From Chrysopogon serrulatus (lineage: Eukaryota > Streptophyta > Magnoliopsida > Poales > Poaceae), in assembly GCA_015844335.1 (NCBI GenBank), contig JADLZL010001584.1, forward strand, positions 124,001-188,000: 64,000 nucleotides of DNA, written 5' to 3'. Made by a program: the position numbers and the translations under genes. Below the pieces are notes generated by a model. It had not been told where the DNA came from. It ran no database searches and saw only the letters and a list, made by a program, of their open reading frames with translations. Positions 1 to 10,519 of the stretch are shown one piece after another. Position 1 is the first letter of the stretch; each line of letters begins with the position of its first letter.

Positions 1-653
1 TATCTTGGTTGTGGGACCATGAAGATGTGCAAATCTGACCCCGTAACTGACAAATGTTGCCTGGTTTTCTGCCATGGTAGCTTTGTCTGTTTGACATCAC
101 CGGGAAATGATATGTACCTTACTCATCTGAGTTGTCCCTTACCCCCATTATATTTGATCAAACTGAATGTTTACTACCTTTGAGGTGGGTGACATGTATG
201 TGTTACATATAAAGGATGTTTTATATTCTCCAGAACTACAGTTAGACAAATTTCTATAATTGATCACATATAGGATGTAAATTTTATGATTTAGTATAGT
301 GGTTTCAGGGACACAGTATTCGGTGTTCCTGTTCTCAGTTTTTTTAGCCGAGTCTCAAATTTCACACGGGGTCATAATATAGTCTGAACTAAAAAAAATG
401 CCTTCTTCTATTATCTGAAGCAGACATTCAAAACGAGGCCTAACTTATGTGGTGTCCTCTGTCCTCTCAATGGTGAGGACTTAAATGAATAGTTTGCACT
501 GAACTGATTTTTTTTTTTATTGGTATTGATAATGATATTTGTTGGTTTCGATTCAGGTTTCGTGTTAATTCTTCTCTCTTCTTTTAATAGCTTATGCTTT
601 CCTTTGTGTGTGTGTGTGTGTTTCTGCATTACATATTGGTGCATGTAAGCTGA

Positions 654-685
<32 letters not shown>

Positions 686-922
686 CTTAACATGTTGTTT
701 CTCTTCCATTGCACAGTTGAGGCTTTTTTTCATGCTTATAAAATCAGAAGCATTAGCTAAAGGACAAGACTACATGAGTTAATCACTATTTATTATTTTA
801 GTGCTCTGTGTTCTACATTGAATTAATACACATCGCCAGTTGCTGCCACTAGATTTATTATACAATATGTATTACAAATGTGAGCTCTCTTCTAATGTCT
901 TCTTTTTTTTTTTAAATAATAG
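1..922. other. Upstream intron of the LARP6 gene; no exon recognised
   Basis: AT-rich sequence with no coding exon that I recognise. The first recognised LARP6 exon begins at 923 right after an AG acceptor and starts inside the La motif, so this stretch is most simply the preceding intron, and the N-terminal exons lie left of the window. It contains a (GT)n run near 606-621 and an A tract of about 25 bases near 660-685. Confidence 0.6.
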
Positions 923-3314
923 TTCCTATTGAGACCATCGCATCATTTAGAAGAATGAAGAAACTTGTTCAAGATCTCTCAGTAATTGAAGCTGCACTCA
1001 GGACATCACCAAAGCTGGTAATGTTTTGTGATCTTAATCAGTGTTGACACTTCAAATTTCTTACCGTTTGTTAGTAATGCATGTACAATTGCCATGTTAG
1101 GTTTTATATCTTTGTGACATAATTATCTGTCCATTCTATTTTAGGTTGTAAGTTCAGATGGGAAACGGGTCAGGAGGTTACATCCGTTGCCACACAATGA
1201 ATTGAAAGATTCAAAGGTAAATAGCTGATTCCCTCATTGGAAGGTATCTAAATTGCGACAGCTTAAAGGGAATACATTGTATTTGCAGAAAAGCACTGTT
1301 TTGGTCGAAAATCTACCTCCAGATTTCTCCAAGGAGAGTATTCAGGAAAAATTTGGTACAGTGGGCAAGTATGTTTTCTGGACATTCGTAGTTGTATGTG
1401 CTTCTTTAAATGTTGTTGACTCATTCTATAATATATTTTGATACCCTTTTCACATCTCAGAGTTGTGAACATAACAATTAATGATCCAGAATTAGTGAAA
1501 GAATCTTCAACTGCTAAGAAGCCTGACTTCAATTTAAGTAGTAAGGTATGATCTCAACATCATGTAGTATTTTTGTTATTGAAGCTATTGCTAATATTTT
1601 AATTGGGGACTATTTTAATTGTGCTTCCTACTCCCAGTTGCCACAAACAATAGCATATTTATAACTAGATTTCAGGGGGAAGTACTGTTAGATTATGTTA
1701 GTTATATTATCTCTGCCAAACAAGTTAATGAAGCAGATTTGCACAGGTTCATGTACTTGTTGAGTATGAAGCAGTGGAGGCTGCTGAGAAGGCTGTGAGT
1801 TGCTCATCTCCTATCTAATAGTATAATTGGTTTGCAAGTATAGAATAATCAAATTTTTATTCGATTATCTGCTCTGGTTATATCAGGTTACTGCCCTAAG
1901 TGATGAGAGCAACTGGAGAACTGGGATGAAAGTCAGGCTTCTGTCTAAACAAAGCGTAATGGGACCAGGAAAGTATAACAAACCCTCAAAAGAAAATCAG
2001 GATGCAGTTTCCAAAAAAGATTGATCAGAATCAACATTCAAAAAGACGAACAGCTTATAACCTCAGAAAAGATCTCCGATGCTGATGCAGTGGGGAGTAC
2101 CAAGGACAAAGAGAATTTGAAATCTGTTTTTTACCACTGAGGTCTGAAATTTTTCCATACTCCTAACTGACTTTGTCTGTTGACTGTTTTCAGTTATCTG
2201 CTTGAAAACAGTATATGATAGCTTATCTAGCGGCGTCACTTGCTGTTTCCACTTTCGTGCTTATAGTTTGGGCCTTTCTTCTTGAACTGTTCCTATGCCG
2301 GGAGCTTGGGGCTGAATAGTCAATTTGCATTATTTCCTAGTAGATTTTTTTGTATACTTGACAGATTATGACTATTTGCATCCCAAATATTGCACTAGAT
2401 ATATTTTTGCTTATAGCCTGTTGATTATACATATAGACTGAGCACCATGACCAGAAGCCAAATTCTAGAGGACGGAAAGGACGGTACAAAGGTCAAGGTC
2501 AGATGCAGCAAAATACAAACAAACAAGGTATTCATACAATTAAATGTACTGAATTCGTGAATGCTATTTTCCTTCATAGTGATACACCAATGGTATTTTC
2601 TTTTACATGTCATGAAATTTATTCTTTTATCTATGCCTAGGTCTAATTATTTTAGGTCATTGGGTCAACCCAAAAACTTGTTCAGATGAACTATAATGGC
2701 ATTTTACATAATTTGGGTGAGGGGAAATGAACTAGAATGTCATTCAACCGTAATTGTTAACTAACCCAAAAAACACCATTGGGTACCCCACTTCTGTGCC
2801 ATTGAGACTTGATGCTTAGTTAATTCTCGTATTCTTTCTGTAGAGCAGTGAGATGGTTTATGTTCCTGTTATTATTTGTTGAAACCACAGCTTGTTTTTT
2901 TTTTTTTTTGTTTAGAGTAATGACCTGGAATTCCATAGGTCATTTTTTTACAATGTCTTGTAGATGAATTTTAGCACGGTTATCGTAAGAACACTTCCTT
3001 TCATCTGCACAAAACTTTCATCCTCCCCTGTGACTTCGACTAACATGTAAAAAACACAGCAACATCTTCTTGAAATTTCAAATATTAACCATTCTCAACA
3101 TATCCGAAACCAATTCGTCACATATGTTTTGCATTTCTTCTAGTGTGGCATTTATATTTATTTTCTTTATATTATTTGCATATCAGGAAGTTCTGGTTCT
3201 GAGTCATTAAACAAGCCTATTCCTGGACCGAGAATGCCAGATGGAACAAGGGGCTTTACATTGGGACGTGGTAGATCTCTTCCACTACAGAAGTCTGAGA
3301 AGGCTGAAGAGTAG
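923..3314 (+). CDS. LARP6: La-related protein 6 (LARP6 family), 3' part of gene, 8 exons
   Basis: LARP6 proteins bind RNA through a La motif plus an adjacent RRM (family knowledge). Exons read from the sequence: 923-1017, 1145-1216, 1289-1368, 1461-1545, 1747-1794, 1887-2125, 2437-2527 and 3187-3314, all with GT/AG borders. The first two give the end of the La motif (IASFRRMKKL, VVSSDGKRVRRLHPLP). The next ones give an RRM (STVLVENLPPDFSKE, then VVNITINDPEL, then HVLVEYEAVEAAEKA). The last two give a basic RGRKGRYKGQGQ tract and the SUZ-C-like end GPRMPDGTRGFTLGRGR before TAG. The 5' exons are outside the window. Exon 1887-2125 is 239 nt but must be a multiple of three: the frame breaks after A6 at 2013-2018 and again near 2040-2050, and removing one base at each reopens the frame to the donor at 2126. 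Sequence error or a recent lesion are both possible. Family assignment is secure; the subtype (6A/B/C) is not. Confidence 0.9.
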
Positions 3315-3426
3315 AGCTAACCCAAAAAGTCCTGGTAAAGAACTTTATCCAAAGAAGCTGGGTAAAATCTAACAGACGACCTTTTTTTAAAAAAAGAAAA
3401 AGAAAAAAAAAAAGAGCATGCAAGCT

Positions 3427-3528
3427 GTTCTCTGCATGGAATGGAACTCAGAAGAAACGGAACCTGGGAATGACTTGTTCTCCGCATGGAATGGAACACC
3501 GAAGAAAGTGTGTCTGGGAATGCCTTTG
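3427..3528. repeat. Imperfect tandem duplication of about 50 bp
   Basis: Two adjacent copies, 3427-3476 and 3477-3528, share a core of GCATGGAATGGAAC followed by GAAGAAA and CTGGGAATG. They lie just after the LARP6 stop codon, probably in its 3' UTR. The open frames across the duplication on either strand show no domain and are not called as genes. Confidence 0.7.
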
Positions 3529-4056
3529 TACAGAAACGCAATTTTGTGTGGGATAGTTCTGGGTTCACTCGTTTGGAACGCAGTAGAAGCTTTGCATGTT
3601 TTCCTGACTTGCTGTGTCATTATATTATGCAGCGTTGCAGCCCTGCTTGCAATTCATGCGTCCTGGGGCCTTGGCCCGGCACTATCTGGGTCTACCACGT
3701 TGGTGCCTGTTCTGCGGCGAGGCGTTTGGCCCCTCACCCCAATGAATCTGTAGGCTCTCTTTATTATGCATGATGAGGATTGAAAAAACATGGATACAAA
3801 AAAAAAAACAAGGAATATAATAGGAATGCACATACAAAATAGAGATGAAAAATATAGGAATTTTATAGGAACGTGTTTGGATGTCCTATAGGAAACAAGT
3901 AACAATGAGGTCAAAATGAAGTTTCCTCCGTTTTTTTTCATTAGGAGTCCAAACACCCCCCCTAACAGTCTAATAGGGCCAATGTCCCACCTGCCTCGAT
4001 GAACGGGTCATCGGCGCACCGAAATTAACGACGACAACTCCATAACATTGGATATA

Positions 4057-4280
4057 GGGTCTGTTTGTTTCTTCTAGTGACTAAAGTTTAGTCTTAGTAT
4101 GTTTGGTTTTAGAGATTAAAAATATTAAAAAAACACATTAAAGAGACATATGCTTTTACAATTTGTCTTTTGGTCCCTCTTTCTTGACTAGAAGTTTAGC
4201 ACCTCCAAAAGTAAAAGGTGTTTTGGAAGTTTAGGGATTAAAATGGACTAAACTTTAATCCTAATGAAATAAACAAACCT
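4057..4280. mobile_element. Small inverted-repeat MITE
   Basis: The left end (GTCTGTTTGTTTC... ACTAAAGTTTAGTC) and the right end (GACTAAACTTTAATCC ... AAACAAACCT) are imperfect inverted repeats of about 35 bp. Both ends are flanked by TAG, which would fit a 3 bp target duplication of a Tourist/PIF-type MITE. The TIRs are clear; the superfamily is less so. Confidence 0.6.
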
Positions 4281-4505
4281 AGTCGGGATGATTTACTGTC
4301 ATCAGTTGCCATGTCGGATCTTGATCGTTTCAATTTCAACCTACGTAAACTGCAGCACCCACCGGCGACGCGGTGGTGCTGAACATGGGAGCAGCAACCA
4401 CCAACCAGGGACGCCATTTCGTGGCCAGGCGGACCAGGGACTAGCCAGCAGCTACGTGCATGGCACGCGCTGCAAGCCTGCACTGCTGCTCTTGTCGGCC
4501 ATTAT

Positions 4506-5139
4506 CAGGGTTTTCAAAACCGACCGTTTTCCGGTAACCGCCGGCCGGCGGTTAATTTAAACCGGCCGGTTTAAATCGGTTACCGATTTAAACCGGCCGG
4601 TTTGAAAATTTTAAATTTGAAATTTGGGGGTGGCACAGGCCAACCGGTTTTAATCGGTTTATCGGCCGGGTTAGGCGGTTTACCGGGCGGTTATCCAATG
4701 ATGTCAAAATTTTTCAAATGAAAAATGAAAAATATTTTAAAAAATGCTAGAAATTTTTTTAAAAAATACTTCATGATTTATAGAATCCGATGATGTTAAA
4801 ATTTTTCAAATTTGAGTGCGTTTAGTATATTTTTGGACCTTCATGATTTAATGGGCCTTAATGGGCGCGGCCTTTTTTTTTTTTTTTTTTTTTTTTCAAA
4901 TTTCCAAACGTCTAAATAAATACTAAACGAGCTCAAATTTGAAAAATTTTGACACCATTGGATTCTATAAATCATGAACTATTTTTAGGAATTTTTTTAG
5001 AATTTTTTATTTTTCAAATTCAAATTTCAAATTTGAAAAACCCTAGCGGTTTAAACCGCCCGCAGACCGAACCGGGCCGCGCCGGTTAGACCGGAAACCG
5101 GTCAAACCGGCCGGTTACCCACCGGTTTTTAAAACCCTG
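4506..5139. mobile_element. Non-autonomous hAT element (foldback MITE), 634 bp
   Basis: The element starts CAGGGTTTTCAAAACCG and ends CGGTTTTTAAAACCCTG, giving terminal inverted repeats with the CAGGG start known for Ac/Ds-type hAT elements. It is flanked by a perfect 8 bp target duplication GCCATTAT (4498-4505 and 5140-5147), the hAT length. The two arms are largely inverted copies of each other around a T tract at about 4871-4897. A near-perfect 45 bp palindrome rich in CCGGCCGG lies at 4559-4603 (22 bp arms, one-base centre). It has no transposase coding capacity. Confidence 0.9.
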
Positions 5140-5147
5140 GCCATTAT

Positions 5148-7143
5148 TATGATGTCCGGTGAGCCCGAGGTGCAGTATATTGATCATTTTCATTGGTAAA
5201 CCGGTGAATTGTGTGCACGCGTGCGTGCGTGCGTGATTGTTGACACTTGGACACCAATGAAACCAGCAACGGTTTTGTCCTGCACGGCCCAGCGAGCCAT
5301 GGCTGTCATAATTCGATTCATTTATATATCATGCTTTGGTTGGTTCAACTGTAACGTAAACGTAAACAAAATTAGCTAGAGTAATTTGCATTTTCTGCCG
5401 GTAAGGTCTGCAGCTCTAAATTGCTTTGCGTTTGCGCTATATACAGTCGCTGGAACCACAGTACGATATATGACTAGTAACTCGAATCTATACAACAGTT
5501 ATATATGGTTGGAGAACTTCGGTTTGTTGCGATCTCGTGATTTACGATCTTTTTATCTCACCATCTGCGATCACTCTGTTGACCAGGCTGATTTTACGAT
5601 TAGTCGATGGACTCTACACCTGTACAGTCTATTACCGCAGGATCGATAGCCGCGCGGCGCAATGTAGCGGTTTGCTGCCTGCCCTGTGGTCACTGCCCAC
5701 CCCATCTGCCTCCCCGGCCCCGGCCGCACCCGCCCGTCCCACTCCCACCTCCCCCGGTGAGCGAAAGCGAACGAAGAGCCCAGGCCCGCCATGGTAATCG
5801 TCCATGGCCCAAGCCAGGCAGACCATGTGCGGCACCGGAAAAAAATCTCTACAGATTGCCGGCCGATATGATCCCCGGTAACTATCGCAGATTCGCAGGC
5901 TGGCTGGCAGTTGACGTACACCGGCGTAGACCATCGTGTCGTGAGTCGTGACCCAAGCCGAGAGAGACCTTGCTCCTACGTCGCCCGTCCATGTGTACAG
6001 TGTCTGCACTCTGCACTAACTGCAAAGCGCGGCATGACCGCAACGCGACCACCAAGTTTTCATGTGCAATCGTACTCCTCACGTCAGCCTTTGATTGCCG
6101 TTCGCCTGTTCTGGGAAGCGATCATTTGACCGCTGGCGTGGCGCTGGGGCCGGGGCCTAGGACAGTAGAGGAGGAGTACTACCAGCTCGTAACAGTGGCA
6201 TTGATTCCAGCGGGAACACTGGACAGTCACTGTGCTCCGATCTACCGTGCTGGTTTCTGTCTGGCCACTATGAAGCAGTGGCAGCCGTCATCGGCACTGC
6301 TGGATCAATTATCACAAGATTCATCATTCACGAAATGGAGCAGTGCCATGCCAATATGCCATTGCGCAATGGATAAGGACTGAAATTTCTCACAGCGTCC
6401 TGAGCGGCTGAACCTGCACCCGCCATGGCAAACAGGCCGAGCCTTGGAGCTGCTAGGCGCCTACAGGGGTACATACAGCCCCCCCTTTTTGACCGAAGTC
6501 GGCAAGGGAAAAACCCCAGCCTATTTTTTTTTTAATTTTTAGTTAATGCAGGCCTGTTTAAATTATTCCCACGGGGGAGTCGAACCCAGACCTGCTTTGG
6601 ATGCTACTTCAGGTGCTCCCCCTGCCTGTACCTTAACGATGCAGAATCGATGAATCTCGTAAAGACCACAAAGACGAAAGCCATTCCTGCTCACTGATCA
6701 ATCGGCTCAGGAGGTCAATCAATCATCAGTGCTCAATCAATCGGCTCCCTTCAGCAACAGAAGCTCGTATTAATTCACCACAAAGACGAGAGCCATTCGT
6801 TCCTGCTCACTGATAATTGATGAATAATCTCGTGTACAGCAGTGCAGTGCGCAATCAATCGGCTCCCTTCAGCAACAGAAGCCTGGTTTCAACGTCTTAA
6901 CAGTCTCGTGCTTTCCTCTCCCTAATCCCATGCATGCTTGCTCCCAGCGAAAGCAACCTCTTATCACACCTATGGATCGATGGCGCGATCGATCAGGAAC
7001 CATGAATGAATGCTGTCGAGTGGTGTCCGGTCCACATGCCGCGTAGGTGTGAGACCGCCCGGTCGGTCACCTGGCCCTCATGGGCCATGGCCGACGCAGC
7101 TCGCCCACAGCTCCTGAGCTGGCACGTCCCACCCTTCAGAGGC
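5148..7143. other. Intergenic spacer
   Basis: No gene is recognised. The open frames at 5386-6383 on both strands have no domain, and none has a conserved partner that I can name. A short TGCG microsatellite lies near 5217-5235. A SINE-like fragment is listed separately at 6536-6640. The pair of near-duplicate stretches at about 6655-6700 and 6778-6860 (CACAAAGACGA, CTCACTGAT, CAATCGGCTC) is a local imperfect duplication. The right end is the promoter of the gene at 7305. Confidence 0.5.
6536..6640 (-). repeat. tRNA-derived SINE-like fragment
   Basis: On the minus strand the sequence holds GGTTCGACTCC at 6576-6586, an exact match to the RNA polymerase III box B consensus (GGTTCGANTCC), inside a tRNA-like GC-rich block and followed downstream by AT-rich sequence and a run of A near 6530. 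The upstream part that should hold box A is not convincing. This is either a SINE remnant or a decayed tRNA-like sequence. Confidence 0.4.
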
Positions 7144-7150
7144 TATAAAA
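7144..7150 (+). promoter_or_regulatory. TATA box of the gene at 7305
   Basis: TATAAAA, 155 bp upstream of the ATG. A start of transcription about 25-35 bp downstream would give a leader of roughly 125-130 nt. Confidence 0.7.
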
Positions 7151-7185
7151 CAGAGCTCCCCGCTGCCTCAATCACATACACTGCC

Positions 7186-7203
7186 ATGATCACTGATCAC
7201 TGA
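7186..7203 (+). promoter_or_regulatory. Five-codon upstream ORF (MITDH)
   Basis: ATG ATC ACT GAT CAC TGA lies between the TATA box and the main ATG. It is in the mRNA only if transcription starts at or before 7185, as the TATA position suggests. It could dampen translation of the main ORF; this is inference. Confidence 0.4.
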
Positions 7204-7304
7204 TCTCATCCTCTCTCCCTCCCACTCCCGCTTGTACCTGTAGAAGAAAAAAAAAAGAACCTAGAGCTTGGCTACAATTTTGATCCAAAGGCATACATTG
7301 CCTC

Positions 7305-7862
7305 ATGGATAGCAGCCAGCAGCAGAAGCAAGACAATGTCGACGTCATGGAGGTGCCGGCGGAGATCCACGGCGACCTCCTCATGGAGCTCCTGGACGCG
7401 TCCCTCGCCGCCGACGCAGAGAATGCGGGCCACCAGCAGCTCGGTTTGTTGGCCGACGTCGACGGCGACTGCTGGATCGACAGCCAAGAGAACGACGACG
7501 GCATCCACGCGCACCAGGACTGCGAGGACTGCGGCCTCGACGGCGGCGGCATACTGTCCGACTTCGACGAGTACGGGAGCTCGCGGCTGATGAGGTTCAG
7601 GTCCCCGGCGCCGTACGACGTCTTCGACGACACCCTGGAGTGGGCGGAGACGGCCGACGCCGACGCCATGGACCCGTTCACCAGCGAGTGCTGCACGGGG
7701 CACTGGTACATGGACGGCCTCGTCATGGCCATGGAGTGGGAGGAGCAGGAGCAGGACGCGGGGAGCGGCGGCTTCCCGTTTGAGCCCTGCGGCTACGGAT
7801 CAGGGGAGGCCGCTGGCGCCGAGCAGGTGTATGCCATTGCCGCTAGCCCCTTGTGGGAGTGA
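7305..7862 (+). CDS. Acidic single-exon protein of unknown function, 185 aa
   Basis: A complete ATG-to-TGA frame of 185 codons with strong GC bias at third positions, a TATA box at 7144 and a short uORF at 7186, so it looks like a real gene. The product is very acidic, rich in Asp and Glu, with several Cys (CEDCG around residues 68-72 and ECC near 127). Aromatic-acidic patches (SDFDEYG, YDVFDDTLEW, WYMDGLVMAMEWEE) lie in the middle and C-terminal parts, and it ends PLWE. I see no signal peptide, membrane segment or known DNA-binding domain. I do not recognise the family; it could be a plant-specific nuclear or adaptor-type protein, but nothing in the sequence shows its role. Confidence 0.75.
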   Translation: MDSSQQQKQDNVDVMEVPAEIHGDLLMELLDASLAADAENAGHQQLGLLADVDGDCWIDSQENDDGIHAHQDCEDCGLDGGGILSDFDEYGSSRLMRFRSPAPYDVFDDTLEWAETADADAMDPFTSECCTGHWYMDGLVMAMEWEEQEQDAGSGGFPFEPCGYGSGEAAGAEQVYAIAASPLWE

Positions 7863-10519
7863 ACCGGTTGGTTGCATTACGTCGTGTACACGTGTCAGTG
7901 TCTAGCAAATCTGTGCCGCCTAGTACTAACTACTACTACTACCCCGTACTTAAATTCAGCGCGTTATGAATTTGCTGAAGAGAACAAGACTTGTGTGCCT
8001 CTTGTGCTTAGTTTTGTGTGGCTCAGAAGCATTTTAGTTTCCTTTTTATCTTTTTTTTTTTTTTTAAAGCTTTTGTACTAATTGGAGCGCACTTGCATTC
8101 AGGTATGCTTTACTGCCTGCAGTCAGTTCCAGAGCTGTGTGTTCAGATGGTTTAAGGTCTCGAATCAAAGCAGAGGTTTCCTTCAGAGTGTTGCATAAGT
8201 ATTACCGTATCACCAGTGTTTAGAAATTTGAAGACTCCTTTGAAACACATGAATTATAGAGCAATTTCAATGGAACCGTACATTTTTCGGAAGATCTCTG
8301 GAATCAGTCGTTGATATAGTCTTGGTACAGTTGTACGTGTGTGTTGTTGAGCTTAAAAATTCTAGTTTCCATTATTGCAGAGCACTGTTCAGTGTTTCAG
8401 GCGGAGAGCAGCTAAAAACCGGGCATACAGAGAGCCTGCAAGAATAGCAGTTTGTAACTCTAATAGCATACTGTAAATAAAAGGCCATAGCGTGACCCGG
8501 TGAACGGGGACTGCGCGTCAGCGCCGCCGCGCTGATCGTTTGTACGTCGTCCTGATTCCATCCACAGGAACCAAGACCGAAGACAGTGGGGCAAGGCGGG
8601 TGATTGGGTGAATGTTGTTTTTGCTCTTGATGAGAAGGGAGAAGGGTGCCGCTGCCGTTCGTCAAGGGGAGCTGCGAGATGCTCGATTGGCTCCGGCGCT
8701 AATCGGCGGCGCCGCGTGGCGATCCGGCGTGGTCTCTAGCAAGCCATGAGCGTGAGCTTTGAACACCTAGCACCCTGATGCGACAGAGTATATATGTCCT
8801 CTAATTATCAGATTCATTCAGTGAATTCAGGCACCGTCTTATCCATATTGACCTCATCATTCACGTGTTACAATACTATTAGAGCTCGATCGCTATCGTG
8901 TAGTATTTTATTTTCGTATAGTAAAACTTAAGTCTGTGTAATAGATAGTTATCTCCTAAAGCAATTGCTCACAAGGTGCTGGGTTTTTTGTCACAGCAGT
9001 GGAAGAAGAAGTTGAAACAAGAGGACAAGCTGAAGATGGAGGAAACGATAATGAAGCTGCAAGAAGGCCTGAGGGCGTGGTAAACATGATTCTCTCAAGG
9101 CTAAATCCTTTGTTGATGATTTTGAGGACAGGGACGGTCCTACGGTGACTGATTGGAGGTGCTTTGGCCGGAGGTTTTGTTTTGCTCTGTAGGTGGTTAA
9201 ATTCTGAAGCTCAGAGGAGCTGAACTGCTTAGCTTCTACTTCTTGCTGTTTTCGATCAGTAGTTTTTAAGCAGTTGCTTTACCTTTCCTTTCTGGACGTT
9301 GTCTTGTTCTGTCTTTTGAACGTTGTTACTACGCTTTTGAACGTTGTTGGTTGGTTCCCCAGCAGTTACTCTTTGCTTTCAACATAAGCAGGACTAACCT
9401 TTATTATTGATATGTCAAAATGTTTTGGTCAAAATATATGAACTCATCAAAACTAACAACTTACCGAATTTAATGGTACATGGTTTTAATATAATTTAAA
9501 AAACCATAAAATCATATATTTATCACTATAGTAGTCATAAATACTTGGTATACATAATTACACATTGTATTTACGTTTACTTTTTAATTTAATAGTGGTA
9601 AAGCAGGTAATTTGGAAACATACATTAGTAGTATACTTAATGTTATTTGCTTCTTGTCCATAATAGCTTACATAGATAATCTCGATGTAAATTTGATGGA
9701 TATTTTAGTTTACTTTTTGTAACAACAAATTATTTAATCTAGATACAAATTAAAGGAGATTACTTCATATTATCTTTTATGACAAGTGTGAGTAATTTAA
9801 AAGCAAATTTGGAATGATAATGACCCTTAATTTCTCTTGCAATATGTTATCCTTTGCTAAAAGTCCAATATATCTTAGATCGAGTCTAGGCACCTTGAAT
9901 GCAAATCTATTGATGCAAGTTTAATTTGGTGTCTTAGAATTTTATATAATTTGAATAACTGTTGGTGGAAATTTGTAAAAACAGTTTCCCCAGTATGAAA
10001 TATGCTAATAATCATTATGAGGGAGACAAGGAGTGTATAACCAAACAAAGAAAAAAACTATTTGCAAAAATATTTTCAAGTAAGAAAACTCTGACCCAAA
10101 TGCTATGTTACAAAGAAAAAAAAAAGATGGGCACCCACGCTGTTTATACTTGGGCCACATCTCTAATTCAATTACATTGAACATGCCAATACTAAGAGAT
10201 CCGACCAGACCAAACAAAAAAAGAAATTCAGACCGTACAAAAATCAAGAGCTATCCAGATTTCCAGATATGTAATACATACTTCAAAAATGATTTACATG
10301 ACAGATCAGTTTTGCCTGACGACTTTACCACAATTTGCACAGTAAACCAAATCCAAATTAACATACAAAGAATTAATGCACATGTCAATGGAAGAATAAG
10401 AAGAAGAAGAAAAAAGAAGAAAACATCCACAGAATCTGAAGAAAAAAAATCATGATGCAATGTTCCCTCCATGTTAATGATACGGCGGACTGCACAGCTA
10501 GCGGACAGGCATGGATTAG
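7863..10519. other. Intergenic spacer with one exon-like fragment
   Basis: Mostly AT-rich. At 8997-9082 an AG acceptor is followed by an open frame QWKKKLKQEDKLKMEETIMK and a further eight residues to a TAA. It could be the last exon of a decayed or captured gene, because no matching upstream exon is visible. The rest, including 9380-10400, shows no recognisable gene. The region just left of 10520 is the bZIP 3' UTR. Confidence 0.45.

Noticed and set aside
5386..6383. Several overlapping open frames of 70-137 codons on both strands
   Set aside because: No domain, no consistent codon bias, and no promoter or splice evidence.
6576..6586. Possible tRNA gene (perfect box B on the minus strand)
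   Set aside because: No cloverleaf can be drawn and no convincing box A was found; it is kept only as a SINE-like fragment.
8997..9082. Exon-like frame after an AG acceptor (KKLKQEDKLKMEETIMKLQE)
   Set aside because: It has no partner exon and no recognisable family; it is mentioned only in the spacer entry.
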